From Terriglobia bacterium (lineage in GTDB: Bacteria > Acidobacteriota > Terriglobia > Terriglobales > Acidobacteriaceae), in assembly GCA_020072845.1 (NCBI GenBank), contig JAIQGF010000003.1:153343-217342 (forward strand): a stretch of 64,000 bases of DNA, given 5' to 3'. Position numbers and translations under genes: made by a program. Every line of letters begins with the position of its first letter. Position 1 is the stretch's first letter. Positions 25,448-34,607 of the stretch are shown piece after piece. The notes below the pieces were generated by a model. It had not been told where the DNA came from. It ran no database searches and saw only the letters and a list, made by a program, of their open reading frames with translations.

Positions 25448-27109
25448 ATGATTGGTGTCATTGCAGATCCGTCGGATTTCTCCGTCGTTCAAGAATTTTT
25501 TGAGTTGTTCAAGACGCCATGGGAATTTTATCGTGAAGGACGACATTACAGCGTTCTGCTGTGTTCCGGTGATTCCGGCCTCAGGGAGCAAGACGCGCAG
25601 CTTGTGGTTATTTATGGTGGCGCAAAGGCACGTTCCGATGCTGCGATTGCCGGCAGTCGAGCTTCAGGCAAGGTAAGCAGCCGCCTTCTGTCATATAAGG
25701 GAGCTCGCCTACAACTCTACTTCGAGAGCTTTACATTCGACGACCGGAGCGCTGGCATCCTCGTCGATGCGGAAACGCTTCGGCCGGCAGTACATGAAAC
25801 TCGTCGCAACGGCGCCATCGTGGTGCGGGTTGGATACGACCTTTTTCGCGAAGTCCGCCATCTGCTGACGGTCGGCCAGCCAGCCCCTAGTGCGCCGAGT
25901 CCGACGCTGGATCTGCACATTGCTTTCTTGCGGGACGTGATCCGTTCAGCGGGCATCTCCCTGATCGAAATTCCACCGGTCCCATTTGGATACCGGTTCA
26001 TCGCCTGCCTGACGCACGACGTCGATCACCCGTTTGTCCGGCGTCACAAGTTTGATCACACGATGTTCGGCTTTCTTTACCGCGCCTTGATCGGTTCGGC
26101 TATCGACCTGTTTCGGAGAAGGACTTCGGCCTTCAACCTGCTGCATAACTGGCTCGCAGCGCTGAAGCTGCCGTTTGTTCATCTCGGCCTGGCGAAAGAC
26201 TTCTGGAGTGGCTTTGAGCGCTATCAAGAAATCGAGGGCGGCAGCCCGTCCTCGTTTTTCATTATTCCTTTCAGGAACAATCCAGGTCGGGGCTCCGACG
26301 GGTGCGCGCCGCGGTTCCGGGGTGCGACTTATGGCGCCTCCGACGTTGCCGATCAGGTTCACAGACTGCTGGCGGCGGACTGCGAAGTCGGGCTCCATGG
26401 AATCGACGCCTGGGTCGACAGTGCGAAAGGACGCGAAGAGCTGAACGAGATCCGTTTAATCACGGGCGCACGCAACATCGGCGTACGCATGCACTGGCTT
26501 TTCTTCGACGAGCAGTCGCCCGTCGCGCTTGAGAGCGCGGGTGCAAGCTACGATTCTACCGTGGGCTACAACGAGACGATCGGGTACCGCGCCGGCACTG
26601 GCCAGGTATACAAGCCGCTCAATGCCACCACGCTTCTCGAACTTCCTCTGCACGTCATGGACACCGCACTGTTCTATCCCTCGCACCTGCATCTGTCGCC
26701 CGAAGATGCCCAATCCAGGATCAATGACATTATCGAGAATGCAGTTCGGCAGGGTGGGTGCGTTACCGTGAACTGGCATGACCGCAGCATTGCACCGGAG
26801 AGGTTGTGGACCGGCACGTATGTGACCCTGGTTCAGGAACTCAGGGACAAAGGAGCCTGGTTCGCCACAGCGTCGCAGGCAACCGCCTGGTTTCGGATGC
26901 GAAGATCCGCGACGTTCGCAATCAACAGCGATGGCAGTTTACGGACAACCCTACCGGCCAGCTCCGATGGGAGACTACCGGCACTGACGCTGCGCAAGTA
27001 CAGGGGTGCGTCGGGCGAGCCAATCGACGTTGCTCTCAAGGGAGTGGCCGATGCTCCTTGCTCGCATGCGGTCGCAGTGAATTGCTGTGGACCGACCTTA
27101 CTAGGGTGA
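25448..27109 (+). CDS. NodB-type polysaccharide deacetylase-like protein, large
   Basis: 553 aa from ATG 25448; the frame is open upstream into the previous gene. An N-terminal ~190-residue region is followed by a catalytic-like domain with CLTHDVDHP (THDVD in place of TFDDG), CEVGLHGIDAW and VTVNWHD. The barrel is interrupted by an insert (~215-290). A C-terminal ~70-residue beta-rich tail follows WFRMRRS. The likely role is deacetylation or hydrolysis of a sugar during EPS assembly; the substrate is unknown. One of five such proteins in the locus. Confidence 0.75.
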   Translation: MIGVIADPSDFSVVQEFFELFKTPWEFYREGRHYSVLLCSGDSGLREQDAQLVVIYGGAKARSDAAIAGSRASGKVSSRLLSYKGARLQLYFESFTFDDRSAGILVDAETLRPAVHETRRNGAIVVRVGYDLFREVRHLLTVGQPAPSAPSPTLDLHIAFLRDVIRSAGISLIEIPPVPFGYRFIACLTHDVDHPFVRRHKFDHTMFGFLYRALIGSAIDLFRRRTSAFNLLHNWLAALKLPFVHLGLAKDFWSGFERYQEIEGGSPSSFFIIPFRNNPGRGSDGCAPRFRGATYGASDVADQVHRLLAADCEVGLHGIDAWVDSAKGREELNEIRLITGARNIGVRMHWLFFDEQSPVALESAGASYDSTVGYNETIGYRAGTGQVYKPLNATTLLELPLHVMDTALFYPSHLHLSPEDAQSRINDIIENAVRQGGCVTVNWHDRSIAPERLWTGTYVTLVQELRDKGAWFATASQATAWFRMRRSATFAINSDGSLRTTLPASSDGRLPALTLRKYRGASGEPIDVALKGVADAPCSHAVAVNCCGPTLLG

Positions 27110-27197
27110 TGCCCTCCTTTATTGTGCGCAGGATAATGTCGGAGTCTTACTGTTAGTGCACAGCCGAAACCTACTTCGCGAAAAAAAGTTGCTCGCC

Positions 27198-28412
27198 ATG
27201 TCGCCATCTACGATCTCGCCCTCAAATAACTGTTCCGCTGGTCCTGACAAAGGAGTGGCGCCACAGGGAACTTATGACGTTGGTGAATCGGCTATTTCCA
27301 GAAAGCGTCCAGCGAGTATCGTGTTGGTCTCCAATCAAGTGATGCACTACAGGGTCTCTGTTTACAACTATTTTCACAGGAGATTTCGCGAATACGGTTT
27401 CGAATTCTCCGTGATTACGGACCGCCTTCAGAAGGAGAACCAAAAGCCTCTAGAGTTTGCATTGCACGAAGTGCCATTCGATTTCCTTAAGTACAAGCGG
27501 GTCATCAGCGCTGAACAGCCCGCTGCTGTGATCTTGTTTCTTCACCTCAAAGATTGGATTACTTGGCCGCTCGCACACTGGCTGAAGTTCCGCAGGATTC
27601 CCTTCGCTTTCTGGACAAAAGGTGGAAACTGGGACGCGAAAAACAGCAAGCTGCGCTACCAGATGTTCAATTACGTTCATGCGATGAGCGACGCCCTGAT
27701 TCTCTACGCCGAGTCTTGCAGGGAGTTCATTAAGCCTCGCTTCCAATCCAAGGCATTCGTGGCCAATAACACCGTCAACTTTGAGGACTTTCCGCCGGTT
27801 CATGAGAGCAAGGCGGAAATTAAGCGGGAGTTTGGCATTCCCTTTGAGAAGACCGTCATCTTCATGGGAAGGATGGGCGAGGGAAACGGCCGGAAACGAG
27901 TCGACCACCTCATCGATATTTTTCGCGGCCTCGATCGCAGCGGGATCGGCCTGGTGCTCGTGGGATCGGGTTTGAGTGAAGAGTTGAAAGCGCGCATGAA
28001 TACCCGGAATACGGTCTATCTCGGTGAGGTCCACGATCCACAAGACCTGCAAATCAGCAAATTGTGCAAGATGGCCGACGTTTGTGTCATCCCGGGCCAC
28101 GTTGGCCTGGGACTCAACCAGGCCTTTTACTGGGGACTGCCGGTGATTACCGAGGAAGGCGACCATCCGCCGGAAATGTTCTATTTGAAACCCGGTCGCA
28201 ACGGAATTGTCGTTCCCCGGAACGACACAGCGTCGCTGCGTGACCGCATTCTTTGGCTACTGGACAACGACCAGTTGAGGTCGGAATTCTCTAGGAATGC
28301 CCGCCAAGACATCTTGCGGGAGGCATCCGTTGAAGGAATGTTTTCGGGATTCAAGGCTTGTGTGGACTTCTTGACATCCCGCGATTGCAGGGGAGCTAGG
28401 GAGGTATTGTGA
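27198..28412 (+). CDS. Glycosyltransferase, GT4-like
   Basis: About 404 aa from ATG 27198 (frame open from GTG 27156). The N-terminal domain starts IVLVSNQVMHYRVSVYNYF; the donor domain begins KTVIFMGRMGEGNGRKRVDHLI; the C-terminal part has LGLNQAFYWGLPVITEEGDHPPE, comparable to the GT4 EX7E region but with the first Glu position replaced. No membrane segments. It would add a sugar to the repeat unit. Its TGA overlaps the GTG of the next gene. Confidence 0.82.
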   Translation: MSPSTISPSNNCSAGPDKGVAPQGTYDVGESAISRKRPASIVLVSNQVMHYRVSVYNYFHRRFREYGFEFSVITDRLQKENQKPLEFALHEVPFDFLKYKRVISAEQPAAVILFLHLKDWITWPLAHWLKFRRIPFAFWTKGGNWDAKNSKLRYQMFNYVHAMSDALILYAESCREFIKPRFQSKAFVANNTVNFEDFPPVHESKAEIKREFGIPFEKTVIFMGRMGEGNGRKRVDHLIDIFRGLDRSGIGLVLVGSGLSEELKARMNTRNTVYLGEVHDPQDLQISKLCKMADVCVIPGHVGLGLNQAFYWGLPVITEEGDHPPEMFYLKPGRNGIVVPRNDTASLRDRILWLLDNDQLRSEFSRNARQDILREASVEGMFSGFKACVDFLTSRDCRGAREVL

Positions 28413-29725
28413 GGATCAGTGTCTTTGGTATGGGTTACGTGGGCTGCGTGAGCGCGGCGTGCCTGGCGGAGCTTGGGCACCAAATTGTGGCCGTTGAGAC
28501 CAACCCAACGAAAGTGGAGATGATTAACGCGGGCAGAAGCCCGATTATCGAAGCGAAGTTGGATGAGCTCATGGCGGCGGCGGTGTCCAGCGGGCGGCTA
28601 CGTGCCTCTTCCGATTGGTCAGCTGCGGTGAAGGAAAGCGAGCTGGCCATCGTATGCGTAGGTACACCCAGCCAGGATAATGGCAATATCGATCTCAGCG
28701 CAGTCGTGCGGGTCTGTGAGCAAATCGGCGGGGCCCTGACCTCCAAGAACGAATACTTCAGCGTAGTCATCCGCAGCACGGTTATTCCCGGTACGATGCG
28801 AGAGATCGTGATACCCACGCTGCAACGCTGCTCTGGAAAGAAGGCCGGGGTTGATTTTGGGGTATGCATGAACCCCGAGTTTCTACGCGAAGGCACCTCG
28901 GTGGATGATTTCTACAATCCTCCGAAGACCGTGATCGGCGAACTGGACAGCAAATCCGGGGAGAAATTGGCGCAACTGTACAAAGACTTTCCGGGCGCCC
29001 ACGTTCGAACGGAATTGGGTGTCGCGGAGATGGTGAAATACGCCGACAATGCTTTCCATGCGTTGAAGATTACTTTCGCAAATGAGATGGGGAACATTGC
29101 GCAGGCGGTTGGCGTCGACAGCCACCGGCTGATGGAGATCTTTTGTCTGGACACAAAGCTGAACCTCTCGCCTTACTACCTGAAGCCAGGGTTCGCGTTC
29201 GGAGGCTCTTGTCTGCCGAAGGATTTACGGTCCCTTACCTATCTAGCGAAGACGCAAGATGTCGTCGTGCCGGTCTTGAATTCCATTCTTGAGAGCAACG
29301 ATTATCAAGTCAAGAAGGTCGTCAAGAAACTGCTTTCTTTTAAGGGGCGGTCGTTAGGCTTCCTGGGGCTGACCTTCAAGGAAGGCACGGACGACTTACG
29401 GGAGAGCCCAATCGTGGAGCTGGTCGAGACTATGATCGGCAAAGGCTACGCGGTAAGGATTTTTGATCCGAATGTCTCTCTCGCACGACTGATTGGAGCG
29501 AACAAAATATATATTGAGAAGGAGATACCCCACATCTCACAGCTGCTGTGTTCCTCGGCGGAAGAGCTCGTCGCCCACAGCGACGTTTTGGTGCTGGCCG
29601 GCAAGGAAAAGGCTTATGTCAAAACGCTGCAGGACGTAAACGGGAACAAGCCCATTGTTGACCTGGTGAGGTTCTTTACTCCCGAGCGCCATCCCTCGTC
29701 GGAATATTACGGAATTTGCTGGTAA
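28409..29725 (+). CDS. UDP-glucose / GDP-mannose 6-dehydrogenase (AlgD/Ugd family)
   Basis: 438 aa, normal family length, GTG start overlapping the previous stop. Rossmann GMGYVGCVSAACLAELGH, NAD-site CVGTPSQDNG, VIRSTVIPGT, catalytic cysteine in FGGSCLPKDLRS, then a complete UDP-binding domain (GLTFKEGTDDLRESP). It oxidises C6 of a nucleotide hexose twice to give a nucleotide uronic acid for the EPS. The QDNGNIDLSAV and FGGSCLPKD wording is closer to AlgD (GDP-mannose), but substrate choice is not certain. Confidence 0.92.
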   Translation: MRISVFGMGYVGCVSAACLAELGHQIVAVETNPTKVEMINAGRSPIIEAKLDELMAAAVSSGRLRASSDWSAAVKESELAIVCVGTPSQDNGNIDLSAVVRVCEQIGGALTSKNEYFSVVIRSTVIPGTMREIVIPTLQRCSGKKAGVDFGVCMNPEFLREGTSVDDFYNPPKTVIGELDSKSGEKLAQLYKDFPGAHVRTELGVAEMVKYADNAFHALKITFANEMGNIAQAVGVDSHRLMEIFCLDTKLNLSPYYLKPGFAFGGSCLPKDLRSLTYLAKTQDVVVPVLNSILESNDYQVKKVVKKLLSFKGRSLGFLGLTFKEGTDDLRESPIVELVETMIGKGYAVRIFDPNVSLARLIGANKIYIEKEIPHISQLLCSSAEELVAHSDVLVLAGKEKAYVKTLQDVNGNKPIVDLVRFFTPERHPSSEYYGICW

Positions 29726-29774
29726 TCGCGGTCGGTCGCGCGACCTCGTCTACAGCCCGAAGACCTCCTAGACT

Positions 29775-30683
29775 ATGACCAAAGAAATGGCGCACATTTC
29801 GGTCTGCATTTGCACCTTCAGGCGGCCGGATCTGCTCCAGCGCCTGTTGCGCGGACTGGACGAACAGGAGACGGGCGGATTCTTCACCTATTCCATCGTG
29901 GTTGTGGACAACGACGAATTGCAGTCTGCCGAGGCCGTGGTTTCCAATTTTGCAGCCACGTCGAGGACCGCGGTCAGATATTGCGTGGAGTCGCAGCAGA
30001 ACATTGCGCTCGCCCGAAATAAAGCGGTGGCAAACGCGGCCGGCGATTTCGTCGCCTTCATCGATGATGACGAATTTCCCACCAAGAGTTGGTTACTGAC
30101 ATTATTCACGGCCTGTGGGAAATACGAGGTGGATGGAGTGCTCGGACCGGTGAAGCCGCACTTTGACGAAAAACCGCCGCAGTGGGTAGTCAGGGGACAA
30201 TTTTACGACCGGCCGAGCTATCCCACGGGAATGATCATCGACGGCAAAAAAGGACGGACCGGGAATGTGCTGCTGAAGAGGGAACTGTTCGCCGCCGCTG
30301 GCGCACAGCCCTTCCGGCCGCAGTTTCGCACCGGCGAGGACCAGGACTTTTTCACCCGCATGATCGAGCTTGGACATCGATTCATCTGGTGCCACGAAGC
30401 AATGGCCTACGAAGTTGTACCCCCCCTACGCTGGAAACGTAGTTTCATGTTGCGGCGGGCCCTGCTGAATGGTGGAGCAGCTGTGCTGCGCAAAAGCTTC
30501 GGACCTGTGGAGATTGCGAAGTCGCTCATTGCTGTCCCCACGTACATGGTGGTCCTGCCCTTTGCCCTGCTGTTGGGACATCACCGCTTTATGAGCATCT
30601 TGATCAAACTCTGTGACCACCTCGGGAAGCTCCTTGCTCTTCCGAAGTTGAACCCGATGCGGGAGCCTTACATTACCAACTGA
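29775..30683 (+). CDS. Glycosyltransferase family 2
   Basis: 302 aa. GT-A fold: ISVCICTFRRPDLLQRLL at the N-terminus, the DxD-type motif FIDDDEFP (residues ~96-103) and GEDQDFFTRMIELGHRF. The C-terminal hydrophobic segment (LIAVPTYMVVLPFALLLGHH) suggests membrane association. It transfers one sugar to the lipid-linked repeat unit. Confidence 0.92.
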   Translation: MTKEMAHISVCICTFRRPDLLQRLLRGLDEQETGGFFTYSIVVVDNDELQSAEAVVSNFAATSRTAVRYCVESQQNIALARNKAVANAAGDFVAFIDDDEFPTKSWLLTLFTACGKYEVDGVLGPVKPHFDEKPPQWVVRGQFYDRPSYPTGMIIDGKKGRTGNVLLKRELFAAAGAQPFRPQFRTGEDQDFFTRMIELGHRFIWCHEAMAYEVVPPLRWKRSFMLRRALLNGGAAVLRKSFGPVEIAKSLIAVPTYMVVLPFALLLGHHRFMSILIKLCDHLGKLLALPKLNPMREPYITN

Positions 30684-30690
30684 GACCGCT

Positions 30691-31761
30691 ATGAACCATA
30701 CAGAACCACAGTCCTTGATTATCGAGCACGACGATCCGATCCTGATCACCGGCGCTGCCGGGTTCATTGGATTGCCGGTCGTCGAAAATCTGCTGGAGCG
30801 TGGGTTTTCTAACCTGCGCTGTTTTACCAGGTCCAAGGGAGCGGCCCGGCTGGCGACGCTTGCTGCGCGCTATCCCCGATCGCGAGTTGAAATCATCCAG
30901 GGGAATCTGCTGTCGCGCGATGATTGTAGAACCGCAGCGAAAGGCGCGGCCGTCATCTTCCATCTGGCCGCCGGGCGAGGGGAGAAGCTCGTGCCCGATG
31001 CCTTTCTTAACTCCGTGGTCACAACGCGCAACCTGTTGGAGGCCTGCGTCCAGCAGAAATGTTTGCGGCGTTTTGTGAACATCAGTTCTTTCACCGTGTA
31101 TACGAACTCCGGGAAAACGCGGTGGAGAGCGCTGGATGAATCTTGTCCGGTTGAGTCGCATCCCGAGTTGCGGGGAGATGCCTACACCTATGCCAAGGTC
31201 AAGCAGGACGAGATGGTTGCTGACTATGGAAAAAAGTTTGGGATTCCCTACATCCTAGTCAGGCCCGGCTACGTGTATGGCACCGATGGAAAGGGAGCAC
31301 TCACCAATCGCGTCGGCATTGGCACCTTCGGCCTCTTCCTGCACTTGGGCGGTTCGACTCAGATACCGCTGAGCTACGTAGACAATTGCGCCGAGGCCAT
31401 TGTGCTGGCCGGCTTGACGCCAGGGGTGGATGGCGAGGTGTTCAACGTCGTCGATGACGACCTGCCCTCGAGTCGCAAGCTTTTGCGCTTGTACAAGAGA
31501 AATGTAAAGCGGTTTAAGTCTCTCTACGTACCGAAAGCTGCCAGTTATCTGCTCTGCTACCTGTGGGAACTTTATTCCGGTTGGTCGGAGGGACAGGTAC
31601 CGCTGGCTTTCAATCGCAAGGCGTGGCATGCATTCTGGAAGACGACGAGTTACAGCAACCAGAAGCTTAAGACCCGCGTCGGATGGTCGCAGATTGTCCC
31701 GACAAAAGAAGCGTTACGGCGATACTTCGAAGCCTGCCGCATGGGAGGCGTCAATGCTTAA
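30691..31761 (+). CDS. NAD-dependent epimerase/dehydratase (extended SDR)
   Basis: 356 aa. Glycine motif GAAGFIG near 26-32; FHLAAGRGE; catalytic SSFTVYT and YTYAKVK (YxxxK). It interconverts or reduces nucleotide or lipid-linked sugars. The ending overlaps the start of the oxidoreductase gene at 31754, which suggests that the two act together. Substrate unknown. Confidence 0.88.
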   Translation: MNHTEPQSLIIEHDDPILITGAAGFIGLPVVENLLERGFSNLRCFTRSKGAARLATLAARYPRSRVEIIQGNLLSRDDCRTAAKGAAVIFHLAAGRGEKLVPDAFLNSVVTTRNLLEACVQQKCLRRFVNISSFTVYTNSGKTRWRALDESCPVESHPELRGDAYTYAKVKQDEMVADYGKKFGIPYILVRPGYVYGTDGKGALTNRVGIGTFGLFLHLGGSTQIPLSYVDNCAEAIVLAGLTPGVDGEVFNVVDDDLPSSRKLLRLYKRNVKRFKSLYVPKAASYLLCYLWELYSGWSEGQVPLAFNRKAWHAFWKTTSYSNQKLKTRVGWSQIVPTKEALRRYFEACRMGGVNA

Positions 31762-32923
31762 GATCGGCATCGTCGGATGCGGCAAGATTGCTGATTCCCA
31801 CGCCGCTCAGATCCAGCGGATCAAGGGTACCGAGATCGTCGGAGTCTGCGACCGTGAGCCGCTGATGGCGCAGCAACTGTGCGATCGCTTTTCGGTCAAG
31901 CAGTCCTTCATGGAGTTGCCGGAACTGCTCGAACGTGCCAAGCCCGACGTGGTCCACATCACCACTCCTCCGCAGATTCACTTTGAGGCGGCCAAGCTTT
32001 GTTTGCAGGCCGGGTGCCACGTTTACGTCGAGAAGCCATTCACGGTCAACGAACGGGAAGCCCGCGAACTGATCGCGCTCGCCAATGAGCGAGGGCTCAA
32101 ACTCACCGCCGGCCACGATAACCAGTTCCGCCGTGCCGCCATTCAAGCGCGAGAACTTGTGCGTGCGGGGTACCTCGGCGGAAATCCCGTGCACATGGAG
32201 AGTTATTTTTGTTATGAGCTGGGACCCGGCGGCTATGCCGGAGTGCTGCTCTCCGACAAACAGCATTGGGTACGCCGGCTGCCCGGACAATTACTGCACA
32301 ACGTCATCAGTCACGGCATTGCCAGAATTGCTGAATTCCTCCAAACCGAATCGCCCCAGGTCATCGCGCATGGGTTTGTTAGCCCCTTCCTGCGCAGCCT
32401 GGGGGAACGCGAAATCGTTGACGAGCTGCGGGTCATCATTTCGGAGGAGTGCGGGACCACGGCTTACTTTACGTTCTCTTCGCAGATGCGTCCTTCTCTC
32501 CATCAGTTTCGTCTTTATGGACCAAAAAACGGTCTGATGGTGGACCAGGATCAGGACATCCTGATCAAATTGCCGGGCTTAATGCGCACCAGTTATCTGG
32601 AACAGTTCGTAAGCCCGGCGGCAACCGGCTGGCAGTACTTTGGGAACACCTGGAGCAACGTGAGGACTTTCTTGCACAGGGATTTCCACCCCAAGGCGGG
32701 GATGAAGCACCTGATCGAGAACTTCTACCGCTCGATCCTGGAAGACACTCCGGTGCCGATTCCCTACCGCGAGATCATTCTGACCGCCCGGATTATGGAT
32801 GCGATCTTCACCCAGCTGGCGCAAGGCTCCGAGCGCCAGCGAATCAGCCGGCAGGAGGGCGAAGAGGCGCCGCTGGCGTATTCCGTTGGGGCAATGGCCG
32901 ACGATGAGCATTCCAGCAAGTAG
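31754..32923 (+). CDS. Gfo/Idh/MocA family oxidoreductase
   Basis: 389 aa from ATG 31754, preceded by GGGAGG. Rossmann IGIVGCGKIADSHA, the diagnostic HVYVEKPFTVNEREA (EKP motif) and GHDNQFRRA of the second domain. NAD(P)-dependent sugar oxidoreductase, probably 3-keto sugar formation or reduction on a nucleotide or lipid-linked sugar. It overlaps the epimerase gene by 8 bp. Confidence 0.92.
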   Translation: MLKIGIVGCGKIADSHAAQIQRIKGTEIVGVCDREPLMAQQLCDRFSVKQSFMELPELLERAKPDVVHITTPPQIHFEAAKLCLQAGCHVYVEKPFTVNEREARELIALANERGLKLTAGHDNQFRRAAIQARELVRAGYLGGNPVHMESYFCYELGPGGYAGVLLSDKQHWVRRLPGQLLHNVISHGIARIAEFLQTESPQVIAHGFVSPFLRSLGEREIVDELRVIISEECGTTAYFTFSSQMRPSLHQFRLYGPKNGLMVDQDQDILIKLPGLMRTSYLEQFVSPAATGWQYFGNTWSNVRTFLHRDFHPKAGMKHLIENFYRSILEDTPVPIPYREIILTARIMDAIFTQLAQGSERQRISRQEGEEAPLAYSVGAMADDEHSSK

Positions 32924-32973
32924 CCTTGGCCTGCCGTTGCCGGGACTGATAGCGCGTCTCTGAGGAAACCCAA

Positions 32974-34398
32974 GTGCCCCCGACAGTCGCCACTTTCATT
33001 TGTTGTGCCGGCATCCTCGGTGTTTTTTGGCTCGACCGCGACCCCAAGTCCCGGACCTCGCCAGCTCTGTGGATTGCCGTGCTCTGGTTCCTGCTGGCGT
33101 GCTCACGCACGCCATCCAGGTGGCTTTACCTGGGCCAAGCTTCGCCGGTGGCTGACGAGTTGATGGAGGGAGACCCGATAAACAGACTGGTTTATACAAG
33201 TCTCATCATCCTCGCATTGCTCGTGGTCCTGAAGAGATACAAGCAAGTCGTGGGCGGGTTGCGTCACACCTGGCCAATTCTGTTGTTCTTTATCTACTGT
33301 CTGGTGAGTCTCATGTGGTCCGACTATCCGGCGGTCGGGTTCAGGCGCTGGAACAAGGCCATTGCAGACTGGCTGATGGTTCTGATCGTTTGGACCGATC
33401 CTCAGCCGCTCACGGCCCTAAAACGGGTCGTTGCGAGAACAGCCTACATTCTGGTTCCTCTATCGATTTTGTTTATCAGGTACTACCCTGAGATCGGCCG
33501 ATACTATCACCGCTATCTTGGTACTACCTTCTTTTCTGGCGTTGCACTGGAGAAGAATGGGCTCGGAGCAATCTGCCTGCTTTTTGGGCTAGCTTCGGTA
33601 TGGCGCCTTTTGAACCTGTTTGCCGACGATCCTCAGGACATGCAGCGCAGCCGGCGCCTCATTGCTCAGGGCGTAGTTCTCGCCATGATCTTTTGGCTGT
33701 TCTCAGTTACCGATTCCGTGACCTCGCTCGTCTGCTTTCTATTGGCCAGCCTCCTGCTAGTGGCGACCCGTTTTCGAGTGTTTGCCAGAAACCGGTTCAT
33801 GGTCCACTGCTTGGTTCTCTTGATGATAGTGATTCCCGCCTCGATCGCCCTTCTGGATTTTAGTCCGGGCGCCCTGCATGCAATGGGAAGAAATTCGACG
33901 CTGACCGAGCGCACCGATATATGGGCAGAGGTGGTTAAGCTGAATCCGAACGCGTGGGTCGGCGCAGGTTACGAAAGCTTCTGGCTTGGCCCGCGATTGG
34001 AGACGATGGTCGCCGAGGTTACGCGGTTTTGGGTGCCGAACCAAAGCCACAACGGGTACCTGGAGATCTACGCGAATCTGGGGTGGATTGGAGTCGGAGG
34101 CCTGGCCGTAGTGTTGGCGTACGGGTATAGGAGGGTGATTCTGGCCTGGCGGCAGAATCTGCCGGCAGGCGATCTCATGGTGGCGTACTTCGTAACGGGT
34201 GTGGTCTATAACATCACCGAGGCAGCGTTCTTCAGAAATACCTATCCGATCTGGCTGTTCTTGCTCCTCGCCATTACTATCTCGCAAGTTACAGGGCAAC
34301 AATCGTCCAGAGAATCGATCACCTCTCACGGCTTTCGCGCAGGATGCGACGGCGTGCGGGCGAGCGATCCGGGTAACGCTGTCCTTCAGTACAAGTGA
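32974..34398 (+). CDS. O-antigen ligase/polymerase family membrane protein (Wzy/WaaL-like)
   Basis: 474 aa with roughly ten hydrophobic segments and a large periplasmic loop. The segment RNSTLTERTDIWAEVV and the later VPNQSHNGYLEIYANLGWIG are signatures of the Wzy_C / O-antigen ligase superfamily. It probably polymerises repeat units in the periplasm. GTG start with GAGGAAA upstream. An intrinsic terminator lies 2 bases beyond the stop. Confidence 0.88.
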   Translation: MPPTVATFICCAGILGVFWLDRDPKSRTSPALWIAVLWFLLACSRTPSRWLYLGQASPVADELMEGDPINRLVYTSLIILALLVVLKRYKQVVGGLRHTWPILLFFIYCLVSLMWSDYPAVGFRRWNKAIADWLMVLIVWTDPQPLTALKRVVARTAYILVPLSILFIRYYPEIGRYYHRYLGTTFFSGVALEKNGLGAICLLFGLASVWRLLNLFADDPQDMQRSRRLIAQGVVLAMIFWLFSVTDSVTSLVCFLLASLLLVATRFRVFARNRFMVHCLVLLMIVIPASIALLDFSPGALHAMGRNSTLTERTDIWAEVVKLNPNAWVGAGYESFWLGPRLETMVAEVTRFWVPNQSHNGYLEIYANLGWIGVGGLAVVLAYGYRRVILAWRQNLPAGDLMVAYFVTGVVYNITEAAFFRNTYPIWLFLLLAITISQVTGQQSSRESITSHGFRAGCDGVRASDPGNAVLQYK

Positions 34399-34399
34399 C

Positions 34400-34427
34400 G
34401 TACAGGCGCACGCCACTGTACTTTTTT
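34400..34427 (+). terminator. Intrinsic terminator inside the EPS operon
   Basis: GTACAG (34400-34405) pairs with CTGTAC (34416-34421), the intervening GC-rich bases can extend the stem, and six T follow (34422-34427). It sits directly after the O-antigen ligase stop. It would cut off the 17 downstream genes unless they have their own promoter or an antitermination factor acts. Confidence 0.65.
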
Positions 34428-34607
34428 CGACCCTCCGTCCAGTAGTTTCACAGGTTCGTATCTCCTACTCTTGCTGCGACAGAAGTCGAGTCCATCCCGC
34501 TGGCCGCAGAGTGAGTAAATCAGTTCTACCACGGACCGCCGGCGGGGCAAGCGACCATTCTACGGAAGCCCGTGGGCGGTTCCCGTAACACAGAGAGGCG
34601 GACGCAG

